NCBI RefSeq assembly: GCF_905475345.1
Contig: NC_066588.1
Span: 8,855,001-8,919,000 of the forward strand
Direction of reading: 5' to 3'
From: Vespula vulgaris
Taxonomy: Eukaryota > Arthropoda > Insecta > Hymenoptera > Vespidae
DNA length: 64,000 nt
The notes under the pieces: generated by a model
Seen by the model: only the letters and a program-made list of their open reading frames with translations
Database searches by the model: none
What the model was told of the DNA's origin: nothing
Made by a program: the position numbers and the translations under genes
Part shown: positions 25,821-39,352 of the stretch, in pieces
How the letters are laid out: each line of letters opens with the position of its first letter
Position numbering within the stretch: the first letter of the stretch is position 1

Positions 25821-27113
25821 ATGGGAAAGTTAAATGTTACGATGTTACGTTATTTGACGCGGGAAGATTTCCGTGTATTGACGGCTGTAAGTATAAAAAA
25901 AAGAAAAAAACAAACAGTATAGTATAAAACACGTGTATATGAATAATCATGGAATTTTCAGATTGAGATGGGTATGAAAAATCATGAACTCGTACCAGCT
26001 TCACTTGCTGCACAGATAGCAAATTTGCGTTATGGTGGTGTTCATAAATTGTTAAAGGAATTGTGTAAACATCGATTACTCAGTTATGAAAGAGGAAAAC
26101 ATTGTATGTTATATATGAAGATTTATTTTTAAATAGTATTGTTTTATTATATATATATAATAAATTATAAATAATATATTATTTTAGATGATGGTTATCG
26201 TTTAACAAATGCTGGTTATGATTATTTAGCCTTAAAAGTGTTGGCACAAAGAGGTATTGTTGGTTCTTTTGGCAACCAGATAGGTGTTGGAAAAGAATCA
26301 AACATTTATGTAGTTGCAGACGAAGAAGGAAATCCAGTCTGCTTAAAGTTACATAGATTAGGTAGAACATGCTTCCGAAATATCAAAGGAAAAAGAGATT
26401 ACCATCAGCACAGAAAATCTGCATCCTGGTTGTATCTATCTCGAATATCAGCAACAAGAGAGTTTGCTTATATGAAAGCACTTACGGATAGAGGATTTCC
26501 AGTACCAAAACCAATTGATTTTAATCGACATTGTGTTGTTATGGAGCTGGTTGAAGGTGGACCTTTGTAAGTTTTTACACTAAGAATTGAATTTATTATT
26601 TGTATTTAATTTTATTATAACACATTAAATTTCAATATATAGATGTGGTGTTTATGAAGTAAATGATGTGGAAGCATTGTACGATGAATTGATGAATTTA
26701 ATTGTCACACTTGGAAATTATGGTGTTATTCATGGTGATTTTAATGAATTTAATGTTATGATAACAAATGATGGTAAACCAATCATTATTGATTTTCCAC
26801 AAATGATTTCCACCGAACATGTAAATGCGGAGCTTTATTTTGAAAGGGATGTCAATTGTATTCGTGATTTCTTTAAAAGAAGATTTGGATATGAAAGTGA
26901 GCTCTATCCTACCTTCAAAGATATTTTGTAAGTTAAATAAATTTTTATTTTAAACATACATTTTATATTATGTTATTAACAGCAATGTTCAACCTATTTT
27001 TAGACGAGAAGATTGTGTTGATATAGAAATTAAAGCTAGTGGTCTTACAAAACAAATGGAGAAAGATTTATTAATAGAAATGGGTTTTGATAAGGATGAA
27101 AATGACGAAACAT

Positions 27114-27151
<38 letters not shown>

Positions 27152-27697
27152 AATAATGTTCAAGAATCAAATATCGAAAATGAAATAGATAATTTACGAT
27201 CACAAGTGGAACAATTGATGCAAGAAGACGTACCTTTATTAAGATATAAACAAAAAGATGAAAATGTTGAATCTCTAAAAGAAGAAATTGATACAAGTAT
27301 CGAAATTAGACGGGTCAAAATAAATGACAATAAAGATAATGATAATACAGATCAAAAAAATAAATTAATAGAAAATAAACCTGATATACCATGCGAAATT
27401 GAAACTGTGGCTATAAATACTGTTTCTTCTTCAAATTGTACTGACACATTAGAGACTGATTCTATTGATGGCAATGAATTTAGTGATATAAGGAGTATCA
27501 GAAGTATTTCTACAGCTGCTACTATATCACCGGATGTAATAAAAAAAAGAACAAAGCAATCTTTAGAAAAAAGAGAAAAGAAGGGCCTTTCTAGAAAGAT
27601 TCTAGTGAAAGGTGAAGCTAGTGCAGTAACTAGAGTTAGAAGGGAAAATAGAGATACTATTAAACAATCTACTACAGGTATATGGGGCTGGGAATAA
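25821..27697 (+). CDS. RIOK2: Atypical serine/threonine kinase/ATPase RIO2
   Basis: A complete 521-residue protein (human 552). Exons: 25821-25886, 25962-26103, 26188-26566, 26643-26927, 27004-27697; phases 0, 1, 2, 2. RIO2 is an atypical kinase/ATPase needed for late cytoplasmic 40S ribosomal subunit maturation. Visible parts are an N-terminal winged helix (MGKLNVTMLRYLTREDFRVL, through ~residue 80) and the nucleotide loop GVGKES at 102-107. The catalytic HGDFNEFN follows (Asp228), then the metal-binding IIIDFPQ (Asp246). Between residues ~328 and 340 a (GAT)n run encodes 12 Asp residues. The C-terminus is acidic, then basic, and ends in WGWE. The start is the first ATG and matches the usual family N-terminus. 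AATAAA follows at 27728. Confidence 0.97.
27118..27152 (+). repeat. Coding (GAT)n microsatellite in RIOK2
   Basis: An almost pure GAT trinucleotide run read as poly-Asp in the acidic insert of RIO2. Length polymorphism here would change the protein without a frameshift. Confidence 0.85.
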
Positions 27698-29566
27698 GAT
27701 TGTTATTTATTTTTAAATTATTATAATAATAAAAAATGTATTTTTACTGTACAAAAGTGTATATAGATATATATATACACTTGTAATGCATTAGATAATA
27801 CTGGATATATAAATTGGATTTATATGATTTACATATGCCATTGTAAATACACTATATACTTTGTAATTTATTTTTTGTGTAATTCATTATGAATGAAATT
27901 ATTTCCAATTTAATACCTATTAGATTTCATTTTGTATTAATCTTTATATACAGTAATCTCTACTCAAGACGACAATAGATACCATTTATGTTGTAATGTG
28001 ATCAATTATTTTTTCTTTAATATAATGAAAATATTGTTAAGCAAGCTATTTATGTTTAGTTTCTTTTTTATTCAAATATAATTAATATTTATATATTTTT
28101 GAATTTGTAATTCAGAACTGACTTATCTACAGTAGACAATATTGCTAGCAAACAACAGATGGCGCTGCGATAATTTTCTTTATAGAAAACTTATAATGTA
28201 TAAAACATTTATTTTATCAATTTGAAATCTTGCAAAAACGGTTAAGTTTCACTTAACTTAAATATTAATTTGAAAAGTAGATATGCATCTGATAAAAAAG
28301 CTACATGAATTGTTACGAGCTTTTAAGTATTTATGATTTCATTTATAATTTTATATTTTATTTATAATTTCTATTGATAAATGATCACAAATTCTATAAG
28401 GAAAAAAATATATATATATATTTAGATTTATGATAGTAGAAAAGAAATAATAAACTTTTCTTATGGAAGGAATATAGGAAAATTGTTGAAATGTAATTAA
28501 AAAGATTCAATGAGGATTTTAAACGACTAAGTTATTAGAAACCACTCAGACATTGTATTGTTGTATTGATGTATACGTATTTGTTGAATGTACGAAGCAT
28601 AATATGTGTGAATACATTAGTTACAAGATACTTTATACAATAAGGTCTTACAGCGATGCTGCGAGCCAGTTTCAAGACAGAAACAATTGAAACATTGTTT
28701 GTGCTTTAAAAAAAACTATAGTTTTCTTTTTCACTAATATACAATAAAATAGTGCAATTTATCCTTGTCTTCAAATATATACTGACAATTCAAACAATGA
28801 TGAAAGTATTAAATATCTAATAAAAGTAAGAATAAATATATATGTTATATCAGTCGTTTATAAAACGGTGAGTTAATGATTATTTTCTTTTTAGGAAAAA
28901 ATGCATGATAATCGTATAATTGTATGTCATAAATTTTTATAAGTACGTTAATTCGTTTGGTGGGTTATTCGAGAGAATATTACGAAAGAGAAAACAACAT
29001 TGGGCACATCTTTTTTACATTAATAACGAGTTCGTGTAACACTTGTTTCAATTGAAAAGTAAAATATTGATATCAATTCGATCCTTTGAACCATCTCATA
29101 AGGCCCCGAAGTTACTATATGTTGTTAACGGGATATAACATCTTATTTAATTAAGCACTTGGCATCAATCTTGTTGTTTCCTTCAATGTCATTAATATAT
29201 GCAACATTACTTCTTTATTTGTTAATCAATTGGATTTATAAAATTTATTGAAATTCTATGGAATCATTGAATTTATTGAGTTGACAATAAAACAAAACTG
29301 AGCCATGACAATGTGATCGATAAAGGATAACAATATAGATAATAGTTGCAACATAATTAAAAATAAACATATTAAAAAAGAAATTTCTATATTCTACAAT
29401 GTAGTACTGTAATCTAGAAATCACTGTCCAAAATGCATATATTGTATGAAGCTGAGATCTACAGAAATTTCGCAGGAAACTAAAGTACTCTACTTTATTT
29501 CTATTGTTTATTCTATTTATATTTTTTAATATATTCTATATATATAATATATATATAATATATATA

Positions 29567-29598
<32 letters not shown>

Positions 29599-29732
29599 TA
29601 TAACCACTTAAAGTGCATACTTTCTGAAATATTGCAGTAGCAGCATTCATTTTTAAATTCACAGGTAGTAGAATACATTTAGTTTACAGCGAATATGTTT
29701 GCAGAGATTATAATTAGTAATATAGTAATATG

Positions 29733-29795
<63 letters not shown>

Positions 29796-32090
29796 TATAT
29801 ATATATAATTTATAATTATCTATGGCAAGGGTTGGCCCGTTATGAGACATGTACGATATATTCCATAATCGTTTTCATGAAGTATGTAAAACCTTGCAGA
29901 ATTAAAAAAAAAAATAATTCTATATTTCTAAATAGAACTCAAAAGTAATATACTTCAAAATATGTTCAACTACACGTGCATGCTGACTTTATTTTACCAT
30001 ATAATTTATATCTTGCATTAATATTATATATTAATTATACAAGTTATATAAGAAAACATCAGCTAAACGATATTTTGTTAGCAGAAAATATATATTATTG
30101 CTTATTTACTAAGATTAAACATACTTCAGAATAAAAGTAAATATATACACATAAAATGTGTACACATTGCAATTGTATTACAATCAAAGTTAGAGCTGAT
30201 TAATGCTATCATTTTATACACAATGGAAAAACTATAGAAATACAAAATTTATCTTTGCATAAGTTGACAGCAATAATGAGACATGACAATTTTATATTTC
30301 TATCAGTTTGCTGTCAATATGTGCAATATAAACATAATATTGCAAAGTACATGTCACCATTAACAGCATGAAAAGGTTACACTGTTTGATCAGGTTTTCT
30401 ATCATAGATTACAACATGTTACTTGACACAAAAAAGTGTAACAGTAGTTATGTGTATACTATTTTTTAAAAGTAGCAATGATAGCAGTAACAATAGTAAT
30501 ACTGGTAAATCATATGGCGTGGTAAGCAAATTTTATCCCGCCTAAATATGTAGTATATATGTTTTTGCCTACCTAAGACGTATACTAAAATTTATTATTC
30601 GAAATCTACAACTTTATATTAATTTATAATACCAAACATTTTCATACACATGTTCATTATCTATAACCAAATAAAGAAGACTTTTTATGCTGTTGATACT
30701 GTCAGAAGAATATGCTTTTTACTTTTATATCATTTTTATTCTTGACTGACGATTTTTGATTATTTAACGGACAATGACTTTCTTTATAATCTTATTTATA
30801 TAATGGTTTACATTTTACTAAAACGCTTCATACAAGTTCTAGTTTTATAACTGTACGATAGCTGTTACTCATTAATCTTTGAATAGATGTGCCAAAAAGA
30901 ATTTTATTTTTTTTATATTTTATTTTATCAAGAGTGCAATTATCAGAAATTCGTTTTGTATATGTCATTCTGCCACTACTTGGCAAACACCATAGGAATA
31001 ATTTAATGCATAAGTTTCTTTGCACTATGAACATGCAGTAAGAGAAACTTTTTATGATGTCTATGTATTTAGTTTTGAAGCAACTAATCACACTTAGAAA
31101 CTATATATTTTCGTATTATCGGAGGTTTATGTATATATTTTATAGATGAATGAAAAATGCAAGAAGATACGTGTTGATAGAAATTTAGTAAGAAACAAAA
31201 AGTTCCTTACATATTTAATAAATAATATGCGGCACAAAAAGCAATTAAAATGAGGGTATGCACAAATGTAAAATGTCAAACAAGGTCATTGACAGATCAT
31301 TGTAGGAATAAATGGGCTAAAGCCGAGTTTACAATAGCCAGCTCACTTGGTTGAAGCTTATTTTTAAATAATGCAATCATAAGAAAATTAATTTTGTCAA
31401 AAAATATTTTAATTTTTATATAAAGCAATACGTAAATGTTGCTTATGTAGGAACGTATAATTGTCAATTAATATTTTGAAAATGCATGGTTAACTCGTCT
31501 CCATAAAACATGTTATTATATATTCGTTAGCTGCGAGTCAAAAAATTTCGTCATTTGCTAGATTAAGTTTATATCATATACTATGATAAATCTTTTTTCT
31601 TATAAGTCTTTTCTAATCATTAATCACTTTACCTGCAATAGAATATTTTTCACTAACTGTACAACCACATATCCAAATAATGGATACAAGTATTTTTTTC
31701 ATGGCCATTGTACGCTCGATCAAAAAAATATCATAATCTGTATCCATATACCAAGTATTGGATTTCAACAATTTCGCAGATATTTGTTTATAAGTACATA
31801 CATAATATTATTCGAGCATAAACTTATTTTGTACTACATATTTGTTCATTTTCCATAACATGTGATACAGTGTCAAGAAAAAGAATATACCATCTCAAAT
31901 ATTTTTAAAAATATAATAATATCAATTAGAGAGAGAGACGTCACCGGGCTATTTGTTAAAATCCAATACTTCCAATACGTATCACGCGTATTACTACATA
32001 AGCGAGATGGGAGAAATCTAAGTCGAAGGCTTAATTAGAAATCAGATGCCTCCAAGGGGGTGGGTCAGGTGGTGGAGGCAGAGGGACTGG
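27698..32090. other. Long AT-rich interval without a gene
   Basis: About 4.4 kb between the converging ends of RIOK2 and CUEDC2. I saw no coding exon on either strand. AT dinucleotide arrays lie at about 29537-29599 and 29733-29782. Part of it is probably CUEDC2 3' UTR. Confidence 0.6.
29733..29782. repeat. (AT)n microsatellite
   Basis: A perfect AT dinucleotide run followed by a short (AC)n; a second, less regular AT array lies at about 29537-29599. Confidence 0.9.
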
Positions 32091-33245
32091 TTACGGACGG
32101 CAATGACCTCGTTTTCTACCGCCTTCGTTGCCTTCCTCATCTTCGCCTCCTCTTCGCACTTCAGTATAACGTTCACCTTTTACACTTACGATTTTATTGT
32201 CGAGATAGCGCACTAACTTCTTTGGTTCTGTTTTAGGCGCAACCGGACGATGCTCGCGAGAGTCATCATCCCTATCGACGTAACTATACCGGGCGATGAT
32301 ACGTGACTTCAATTCCTCGTCATTTACCCTAGCTTTATTCCGACCATTGGGCTAGTATACATAAATGTACCCTTCTTTATTTTTCGTGTAAACGTATTAA
32401 ATAATATGTATTCGCAGTTAGATTATTAAAAATATTGAAAATACAAATATACGAATGTATTTACGGAAAATACATACCGTTAAAAATGTGAGATTACTAA
32501 CAATACTTTGACCAGCTTCTTGACGATGCAAAGCTAATTGTGCTGCTTTGGCTATATCACCTCCGGCAACTGCCAAACAATGTCGAGCTTCAGCCGGGCT
32601 TGCTGCTGGAAACATTTCTTGTAGAAGTGCGACTTGGTGCCAAGATGATTCCTAAAAAAGTAAGAAATTTCGATAAAATTATAAATATAAATGTATCTAT
32701 ATATCATTTTAATTAAATTATATATAAATGTACCTCAGAAAAATATTCTCCACTAGAATCACTGCCTGCATCGCTTGTTTCTGAGAGATGATGAACTCGC
32801 ATTCTCTGAGTACCAGGTGGTAAAAGAGCTGCCAAGCTAATATGACTCAATGGATCATGAGGTTGGCAGTTTTCATTTTCCTTACTTCCCTGGCGTAGTT
32901 TACTTTCAACATCGAGTAACCATTTTGATACAGCTTCTTTTTCGATCGTTGAAAATTCAGGAAGACAAGCAGAAACCATTTCGCATAGACCATCTACATC
33001 TAACTCTTCCTCCATAGCATTTTCTTCTACCATGCTTACTACATAGCTGAGTACAATATCATCGATTAAACTAAAAAAAGACAATATCCAAAGTCAAGAT
33101 ATATATTTTGCAAATATATAAGTAATAGATATTAATTAACTACAATATCGAGTTACCTTAGCTGTGCAGTAGGTACTTGTTTCCTTACAAAGCTAAATAA
33201 AGCTTTTTTTACTAACTCTTCTTTCTCATCCATTATGCGGCTCAT
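32091..33245 (-). CDS. CUEDC2: CUE domain-containing protein 2
   Basis: A complete 286-residue protein; the human protein is 287. Exons on minus: 33245-33157, 33070-32734, 32651-32478, 32351-32091; phases 2, 0, 0. CUEDC2 is a ubiquitin-binding adaptor; mammalian work links it to IKK/NF-kB signalling, steroid receptor turnover and mitotic checkpoint control. Seen here are an N-terminal helical region and an acidic centre (GSDSSGEYFSE). The CUE domain lies near residues 147-185 (LLQEMFPAASPAEARHCLAV, with the MFP motif). The C-terminal signature includes HRPVAPKTEPKKLVRYLDNK and VSVKGERYTEVR, which closely follows the vertebrate end. The protein finishes with a Gly/Glu/Arg-rich tail. The start is the first in-frame ATG; another Met lies four codons on. 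Confidence 0.94.
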
Positions 33246-36200
33246 TCTGTATATATAAAGAGATTGTTACACATAATAGCGTACATCGAGTTTTTATCGT
33301 GAACTAAACAAAATAATTTTTTACCTCGATACAATTATATGGTGGATGTCAAAATCTCAAATAAAAAAAGGAAGCAGGATATTTTCTTAATCCCAACTGA
33401 ATAGTTGATCAAACGATCTTTGCGAGATATTTTTTTTTTTTTTTATTCAAAAGAAAAATAAATTTACGTAGACGCGACTACTTTTATTTTCTAAAGAATC
33501 ACAAAGAAAATAATGAACGATGATTTTAGATTAAAAAGAAAAAAGAAAACGGAAAACAAAAATTAAGAAAGTAGGTCGTAGTAAAAAGGAAGAGACGAAA
33601 AAGCAGAAAATATTCGGGTTACGTGTAACATAGTAAAAGAACTACTATTATAAATGACACGAGTTGCACTTTTCAAACATATACAAAAGCAGGAAAGGTC
33701 ATCGTATTATCGCTTTCTTCACGAATCATCGTGATTTTTATAAAATATATATGTCATGTATGTACATATATACATACATACATGTATATATGTATATACA
33801 TACATGACGTATACCTTCAAATATTATCATCGTCTGTCATTGATCTGATGTTAGGTTAAGAGAAACAAAAATTAACGAGCGCGTCCACATTGAATTAAGT
33901 GTACGCTATTTGGGTAGAATTCCTTTTTGTTTCTCTGTATGTGTAGACGAGGAAGGAAGAAACTTTTTAATTAAACGATTAAGAAGATTAGCGTTTGAAA
34001 GATCCACAACAACAACGATGGTGATTAACGTTGACGATAATTAAGGGGGAAAAAAAGAAAAGACAACGAAGCGACAGGTCCATGGTAAAAGCGCCGGTGT
34101 CACATCACGGTTGAAGCTTTTTGACTTTGGCGAAGGCGTGAAAAAAGCCTTTCGTTCGACGCCGAGGTCCTTTCATCCCATTATAAAGGACGCTCGAGTC
34201 GAGTACGAACCTGATTTATGTTTGTCTCGTTCGTTCGATCTGTCGTATTCTTCGGGACGCGATGTGAACCACAAAGGCTCGATAAAAATTTCGTATACAA
34301 ACAAGATTCCTTGGATTTGACAGTTTGACGTAAGAAGGGATAGAGGGAGGTATAGTTGCGTTCCGTGATGGTCGACGCGCTGCGCACTAAGATTTAAAGA
34401 AAAGCGGGGGTAACTTAGTACTCGTTTAGTTTCGTTTCACTTCTCTCTATCTCTTCTTTCTCTTTCTCTTTCCGCTTCTCTGCTTCGTTTCTCCGTGTGT
34501 GTTACGAGTAGAGAAGGGCGACCTCACCGTTGAGGTCGCGAAATATTCACTATTTTTATGGTATAAGTGGTTATACCTCATTCGGATCAGCCATACGCCA
34601 TCTTGTAATGTATTTTGCGTACGATATAAGTTTAGATCGGTAATGTAAATTGTTCTGTAGATAATGTAGGACTTCTTTTGACCGATATTATTCGGGTCGT
34701 TCATAGATCGAACCAGTTACGAAGTTTATGCAACTAAAATGAATAAATATCGTATTTATAAAATTAATGTTATTTCATACAATTCTGATATCATTGAAGG
34801 TAAGTGAAAAATGTAAAAATTCTTTATTTCGCCATACGTTGTAATAGCTGTTTATTTATAAGACATAGTATTTCACATATTACAATGTACATATACTTTC
34901 CAATCATAGAATCGACATCGTGCGATCGATTGAATATTTGCGCGATACCGCTCTTTAACACGTATACTGTATTATTTTCGAGTAAGAAAACAATCTTCTT
35001 CGCTTATTTATTAGAATTTTTACAATAAGAGGTAATGCACGATCTTTGAAATGTGAAATAAACGTGTACAACAATCTAGAATCTAAGATTCAAACGAAGG
35101 TATAATATAAAATATTTTAGACATGCGATCAATCTACTCACACATAATCGGATGCATTCTTAATTTATTTCTAATTTGTATAAATGCATCGATTCTTTTT
35201 CAAATAGAATGTTAACGCCGAAAGAAGATACATAAATTTTCGACGAATTCATATAATATTTAAATGCATTTCCATCGAATGCCAAGCATGTCGTTTTTAT
35301 CGATGTGCATCAAACAGAGAAGAAAATACTTATCTTCAAAAATAAATAATTATATAGAATGTTCTATGTATATTATGTGTAATTAAATATAAAAAATAAA
35401 ATATTCGTTACCCTTATCGGATGTTAGTGTTTTGTATATAACTTGTTCTTAACGTGTCGAAATTTATTCGGTGTTTCGTATTGAAAACACATTATTTTTG
35501 CCTAAATTTTACCTACACTTGTTTCTAAATTATTATTAATATATGGATTTCGATTCAGAAATGCAGCATTCAAAAAATTTGCTAAAAAACGCTATCTTCT
35601 GAAAATTTAAAAAAAGAAAAGTGAAATTCTATAGGAAAAAATCGTTAAAAAGATTATCTTTAATATTATCTAGATAGAGATTGCACGGATATTCGAAATT
35701 ACTTCGAATTCAAACCTACGAAATTTTTATAAATTTTACATATTATCACTGTTATTATATGGTATTATAAAGTATTCAAACATATATAAAGAAATGATCA
35801 CTGAAGTATTATTGAACGTGTTGCCTATTAAAGTATAAGTGTTTAAATCTAAAAGCAAGTATTTTGGATAAAAGCGTACATTTGGCAATCAGATTTTTAC
35901 TTGTTCAGTCTTGTCACCTTTCACGTTAAATATGACTGATAAAGTTACAAAGTTACGTCAGAAGTAATATACGACCGATAAGGGCTAACAATGAAAATAA
36001 ATGATAATAGAAAAGTATAATGATTTAGCTCGCGCGAAAGCTTTATAATTTAAAAAAAATGTTTCATCTTATCACGCTCGATTCTTTGGCGTATCGTTTA
36101 AAGTCGTCAAACGGTTTTCGCTATCGATAGCTTTGATTTATCGTTCATTAACGAGACAATGATTTAATATGTAACTTGGAAGCAAGTGGAATATCATTAT

Positions 36201-36733
36201 ATCCTTCTAATTCTTAAAATATCTAGATTACGCTTAGATCACACAAAAAACGCATAAATTCCGATTACAAGATTTGAAACAAGTCTAACAAAAAGAAAAA
36301 ATAAATAAATAATCATTTCCGTTAGATATTATTATAATGCACTTCGATTCTGAAAATATCATGATAATTGATAGAACACGCTTATATATTTTTTTTCAGA
36401 GCAAATGATCGACATAAATTTTCTTCATATATATACATAACGAAAATGTTGTGTCAAAGAAAAAGAATAAAAAGAAAAAAAAAAAAAAAAGAAAGAAAAA
36501 GAAAAGTTTATATTTTTCCATATAATGTCATCATAGAAAAATTTCTTTGTACGAATTTGTATGTTGTCAATTTAAAAGATGAAAAATATTATAATCGACT
36601 TACTGTAAATTTTATAACAATATTAACAATAATATTCGCAGAAAATCAATGACGCTGTTCGAACGTATTTATTTTTTCGCTTTCGATCGAATTGTCATTC
36701 GGTTGTATCTTAACGATAGCAGGTAAAATTGTT
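33246..36733. other. CUEDC2 upstream region and intergenic DNA
   Basis: No gene seen. The first kilobase (33.2-34.4 kb) is less AT-rich and is probably the CUEDC2 promoter region; the rest is AT-rich. A GCCATCTTG sequence (YY1/Pho-like, reverse complement CAAGATGGC) occurs near 34599. Confidence 0.5.
33753..33808. repeat. Near-perfect 56-bp palindrome
   Basis: The sequence starts GTCATGTATG and ends CATACATGAC. Its two halves are almost perfectly complementary through TACATATATAC and GTATATATGTA, with the centre near 33780. It could form a cruciform or hairpin about 510 bases upstream of the CUEDC2 start. The TA-rich composition means chance origin from (TACA)n repeats is possible. Confidence 0.75.
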
Positions 36734-38923
36734 TTACTCTGTCTTGTCCTCCTTCGAACATAGGTCTTCTTCTTCTCCATCTCGCTCGTCATCACCTTCC
36801 CCAGCATCAACAGAACTACGATCGCTTAAGTCATCTTTACTATCCTTATTACAACTTGGTTCCGATTCTTCAACAATATCCTGTTCTTGTTCTAGAAAGT
36901 CGGTAGGTACAAATTCCATTTGATCTTCGCAATCATTCAAATCCGGTGGACCAGGTATCTCGCAGAAATTAATTTCTCTGTTTTCATCGTTGAGATCATC
37001 ACCACCTGGATCATCTTCCTCGTGAAAACTGATAAGCTTTTCAAAACTCACAGGATTGGAGTTATCCTCGTTACTTTCCGGGAATATTTCGGTGGGACTC
37101 AGAGGTATATCCAAGGGTTCAGTTTTCACTGTCGTAGGTGGAGACGTTGGCGTGGCAGGTCTTTGTAAGCGAATTTTTGTGAATGGCCGTGGCTCAGGAG
37201 GTTCCGATTGTTGTCTTTTCTGCGCGCGTTTGGGACTAGAAGGAGTAGGAACGCCAGAAGCGGAAGGCTTGTTCTCTTTGGTTTCTGGTACGATATGTGG
37301 CACTACTGGTTGAGATATTAACGGTTTTGTTTGAGGTATAAGCATCGGTGGTTTCGAGTTCTGTAAACGAATGGTATTCGAAGTTTTAATTACATAGCTT
37401 GAAAATACCCATATTTATGTTGCCATATTGTGGCGTAAATATTCGTTACCTGAGAGGAGGGACTAGGACCAGCTAATCCTTTAACCTGTAACGCTTCGGC
37501 CGCATTTAATAATTGAGGTAATTTGTCGTGAGCAACGTTAACTTCACCGCGATACATGAATTTGACCAGTGCTTCAACCTCCCAGAATTTGAGATCTTTC
37601 ATTAAAATGATAGGATGCTGGCAAGGATTTTCTCGCAACAAATCTGCCAGATAATCGCTACACGAGGATAATATCATTTTGTGACATTTCAGAGAGCGTC
37701 CTTCGCAAGCTAAGGTTACGTCAACGAATTGTTCCGAATCCAGAAGGGATGGGAAACTATTCTGCATGTTACTGTGATAACTATTCCACCTTAGACAAAC
37801 CTGAAATTTTGAATCATTTTAATCTGTTCGATATAAACAGCGTACGTATACATCGTTCCATTGTCGGGTACCTCGGTGGGTTGTTGATGCACAATATTTT
37901 GTGGCACGCTTTGTGAAGTTTGTCTCGGTGGCATCTTGATCGTCGTTGGCGCAACCTGCTTCACCTTTAACGGTATAGTTTTTAATACAAGAGTCTTTGG
38001 TTGTCGTTGCTGTTGTTGTTGTTGTGGCGATGGTGCTGGCGCGATATTCCTAATATGTGGTCTCACGAACGATTGAGCTGCTATTCTGATGGTTTTAGTG
38101 GTGGTCGTGTTAGATTGCGAGGCAGGTGTGTTGGACTGTAAAACTATGTAAAAGAAAGAAAATTAAGGAATTAGGATATATGTATCGTATATGTAATTAG
38201 GATATACGGCTAGAAGGAATATCTACAAAGATTTTATTGCAATATATACATATATAAACGATAGACGAAGTGAAATAGTCGGAAATCAGTGGTAAGTTTT
38301 TGCAGCAGGTGGTTCTATTGTTTACCGTGATAACGTCTGCCGATGAGTCTGCCACCGTGGTGTACTCTGAGATGCCGATGGAGATTGGTGGTGCCGCATT
38401 GTCGAGGATTTGCGCCACCCCTGACAACAACGGCACCGCATATACGGCACTGGGCACGCAATGGGTCATTCGTACAGAGGTCGAAATGAGCCCAAACTGC
38501 GCTGGGATTGGCCATCGCTCGGAGACTGCGCGAGTGCGATCTTACCCTGTGGGTCGTATTGGTGTGCCTGCTAGCAGCAGAGGGTGGCGAGGAAGCAGGC
38601 GACGCAGCAGGCATTCCATTGTCCTCGAGGTAACAGTCCTCCTCATCTTCCGGTTCCTGCTTCATCGCTATTCCTTCGAGTCTTCTGGCAGACTCAACGA
38701 GCTCGTCGTTCGAGCTCGTGCTAGCACCACCACCACCTCCACCACCACCACCACCACCACCACCACCACCACCATCACCACCACCACCACCACCGCCACC
38801 GCCACCCCCTCGACCGGTCAATTTTTGCTCTTGGATGATTTTGTGCGAGGTCAGCTTGGTGGTGTCCGCGGTACCGGCCACCAATACAAGCCGACCTGTC
38901 GTAGTTGCACCGGTACTCGCCGT
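36734..38923 (-). CDS. BED zinc finger plus BTB/POZ domain protein
   Basis: Exons on minus: ~38923-38326, 38143-37872, 37800-37450, 37360-36734; phases 1, 0, 0. The joins give at least 603 codons from a TTG at 38884. The first exon encodes a poly-Gly tract, an acidic MKQEPEDEED segment and a BED finger at about 38500-38357 (W-x-H-F, C-x2-C, LHRHLRVHH). The second is Gln-rich and basic. The third is a canonical insect BTB domain (CLRWNSYHSN through KFMYRGEVNV, ending LQVKGLAGPSPSS), the type found in lola, bab and mod(mdg4). The last is a Pro-rich then acidic tail with VKTEPLD, a possible SUMO site. It is probably a nuclear transcription or chromatin factor. The start is unresolved: no ATG precedes the poly-Gly part in frame, so translation begins at 38665 (then 529 residues) or in an upstream exon. 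I do not recognise the orthologue. Confidence 0.82.
38726..38810 (-). repeat. (GGT/GGC)n repeat coding poly-Gly
   Basis: A CCA/CCG trinucleotide array on the + strand, read on the minus strand as about 28 Gly with one Asp, in frame with the BED finger. If translation starts at 38665 this part is 5' UTR instead. Confidence 0.8.
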
Positions 38924-38960
38924 CTTGAATTATTCTTATTCTACGTTTGGGTCACCAGCA

Positions 38961-38973
38961 GCTCTCTCTCTCC

Positions 38974-39012
<39 letters not shown>

Positions 39013-39014
39013 CC
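38961..39014. repeat. (CT)n microsatellite
   Basis: CT-rich array with CCCT and CTTT interruptions, just upstream of the BED exon on the minus strand. Confidence 0.85.
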
Positions 39015-39342
39015 TTTTTTATTATCTCACCACCCTCCCTAGTCTTCTTTTTATTTTCAATTCCCTTTTTTTCAACGGTTAAACTTTTTCACTCTTTCGA
39101 TCATCCGCTATCGCCGTAGGTGCGTCTTTCTGCATTCTTTTCCCTCTTCTCCAATGGATTTCCTTAACAATTTATTGCATTTTCATCTTGAGATAGCTAG
39201 CTCAAATCCTTGTGAATATCTTTAAATCGGATTAGTTCTTGGTTAGTACGTAAGAGAGAGAACGAACGTTACGTTCGATCGATTTGATTTTTATAATTAT
39301 CCTTTATAACAATTGAGAACATTTCTGAAAATCGATAGGGAA

Positions 39343-39352
39343 GTCACGTGAC
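39343..39352. promoter_or_regulatory. Palindromic E-box (GTCACGTGAC)
   Basis: A perfect 10-base palindrome matching the known CLEAR/USF/MITF-type bHLH-ZIP site, about 420 bases upstream of the BED exon on the minus strand. Function is inferred from the motif only. Confidence 0.35.
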
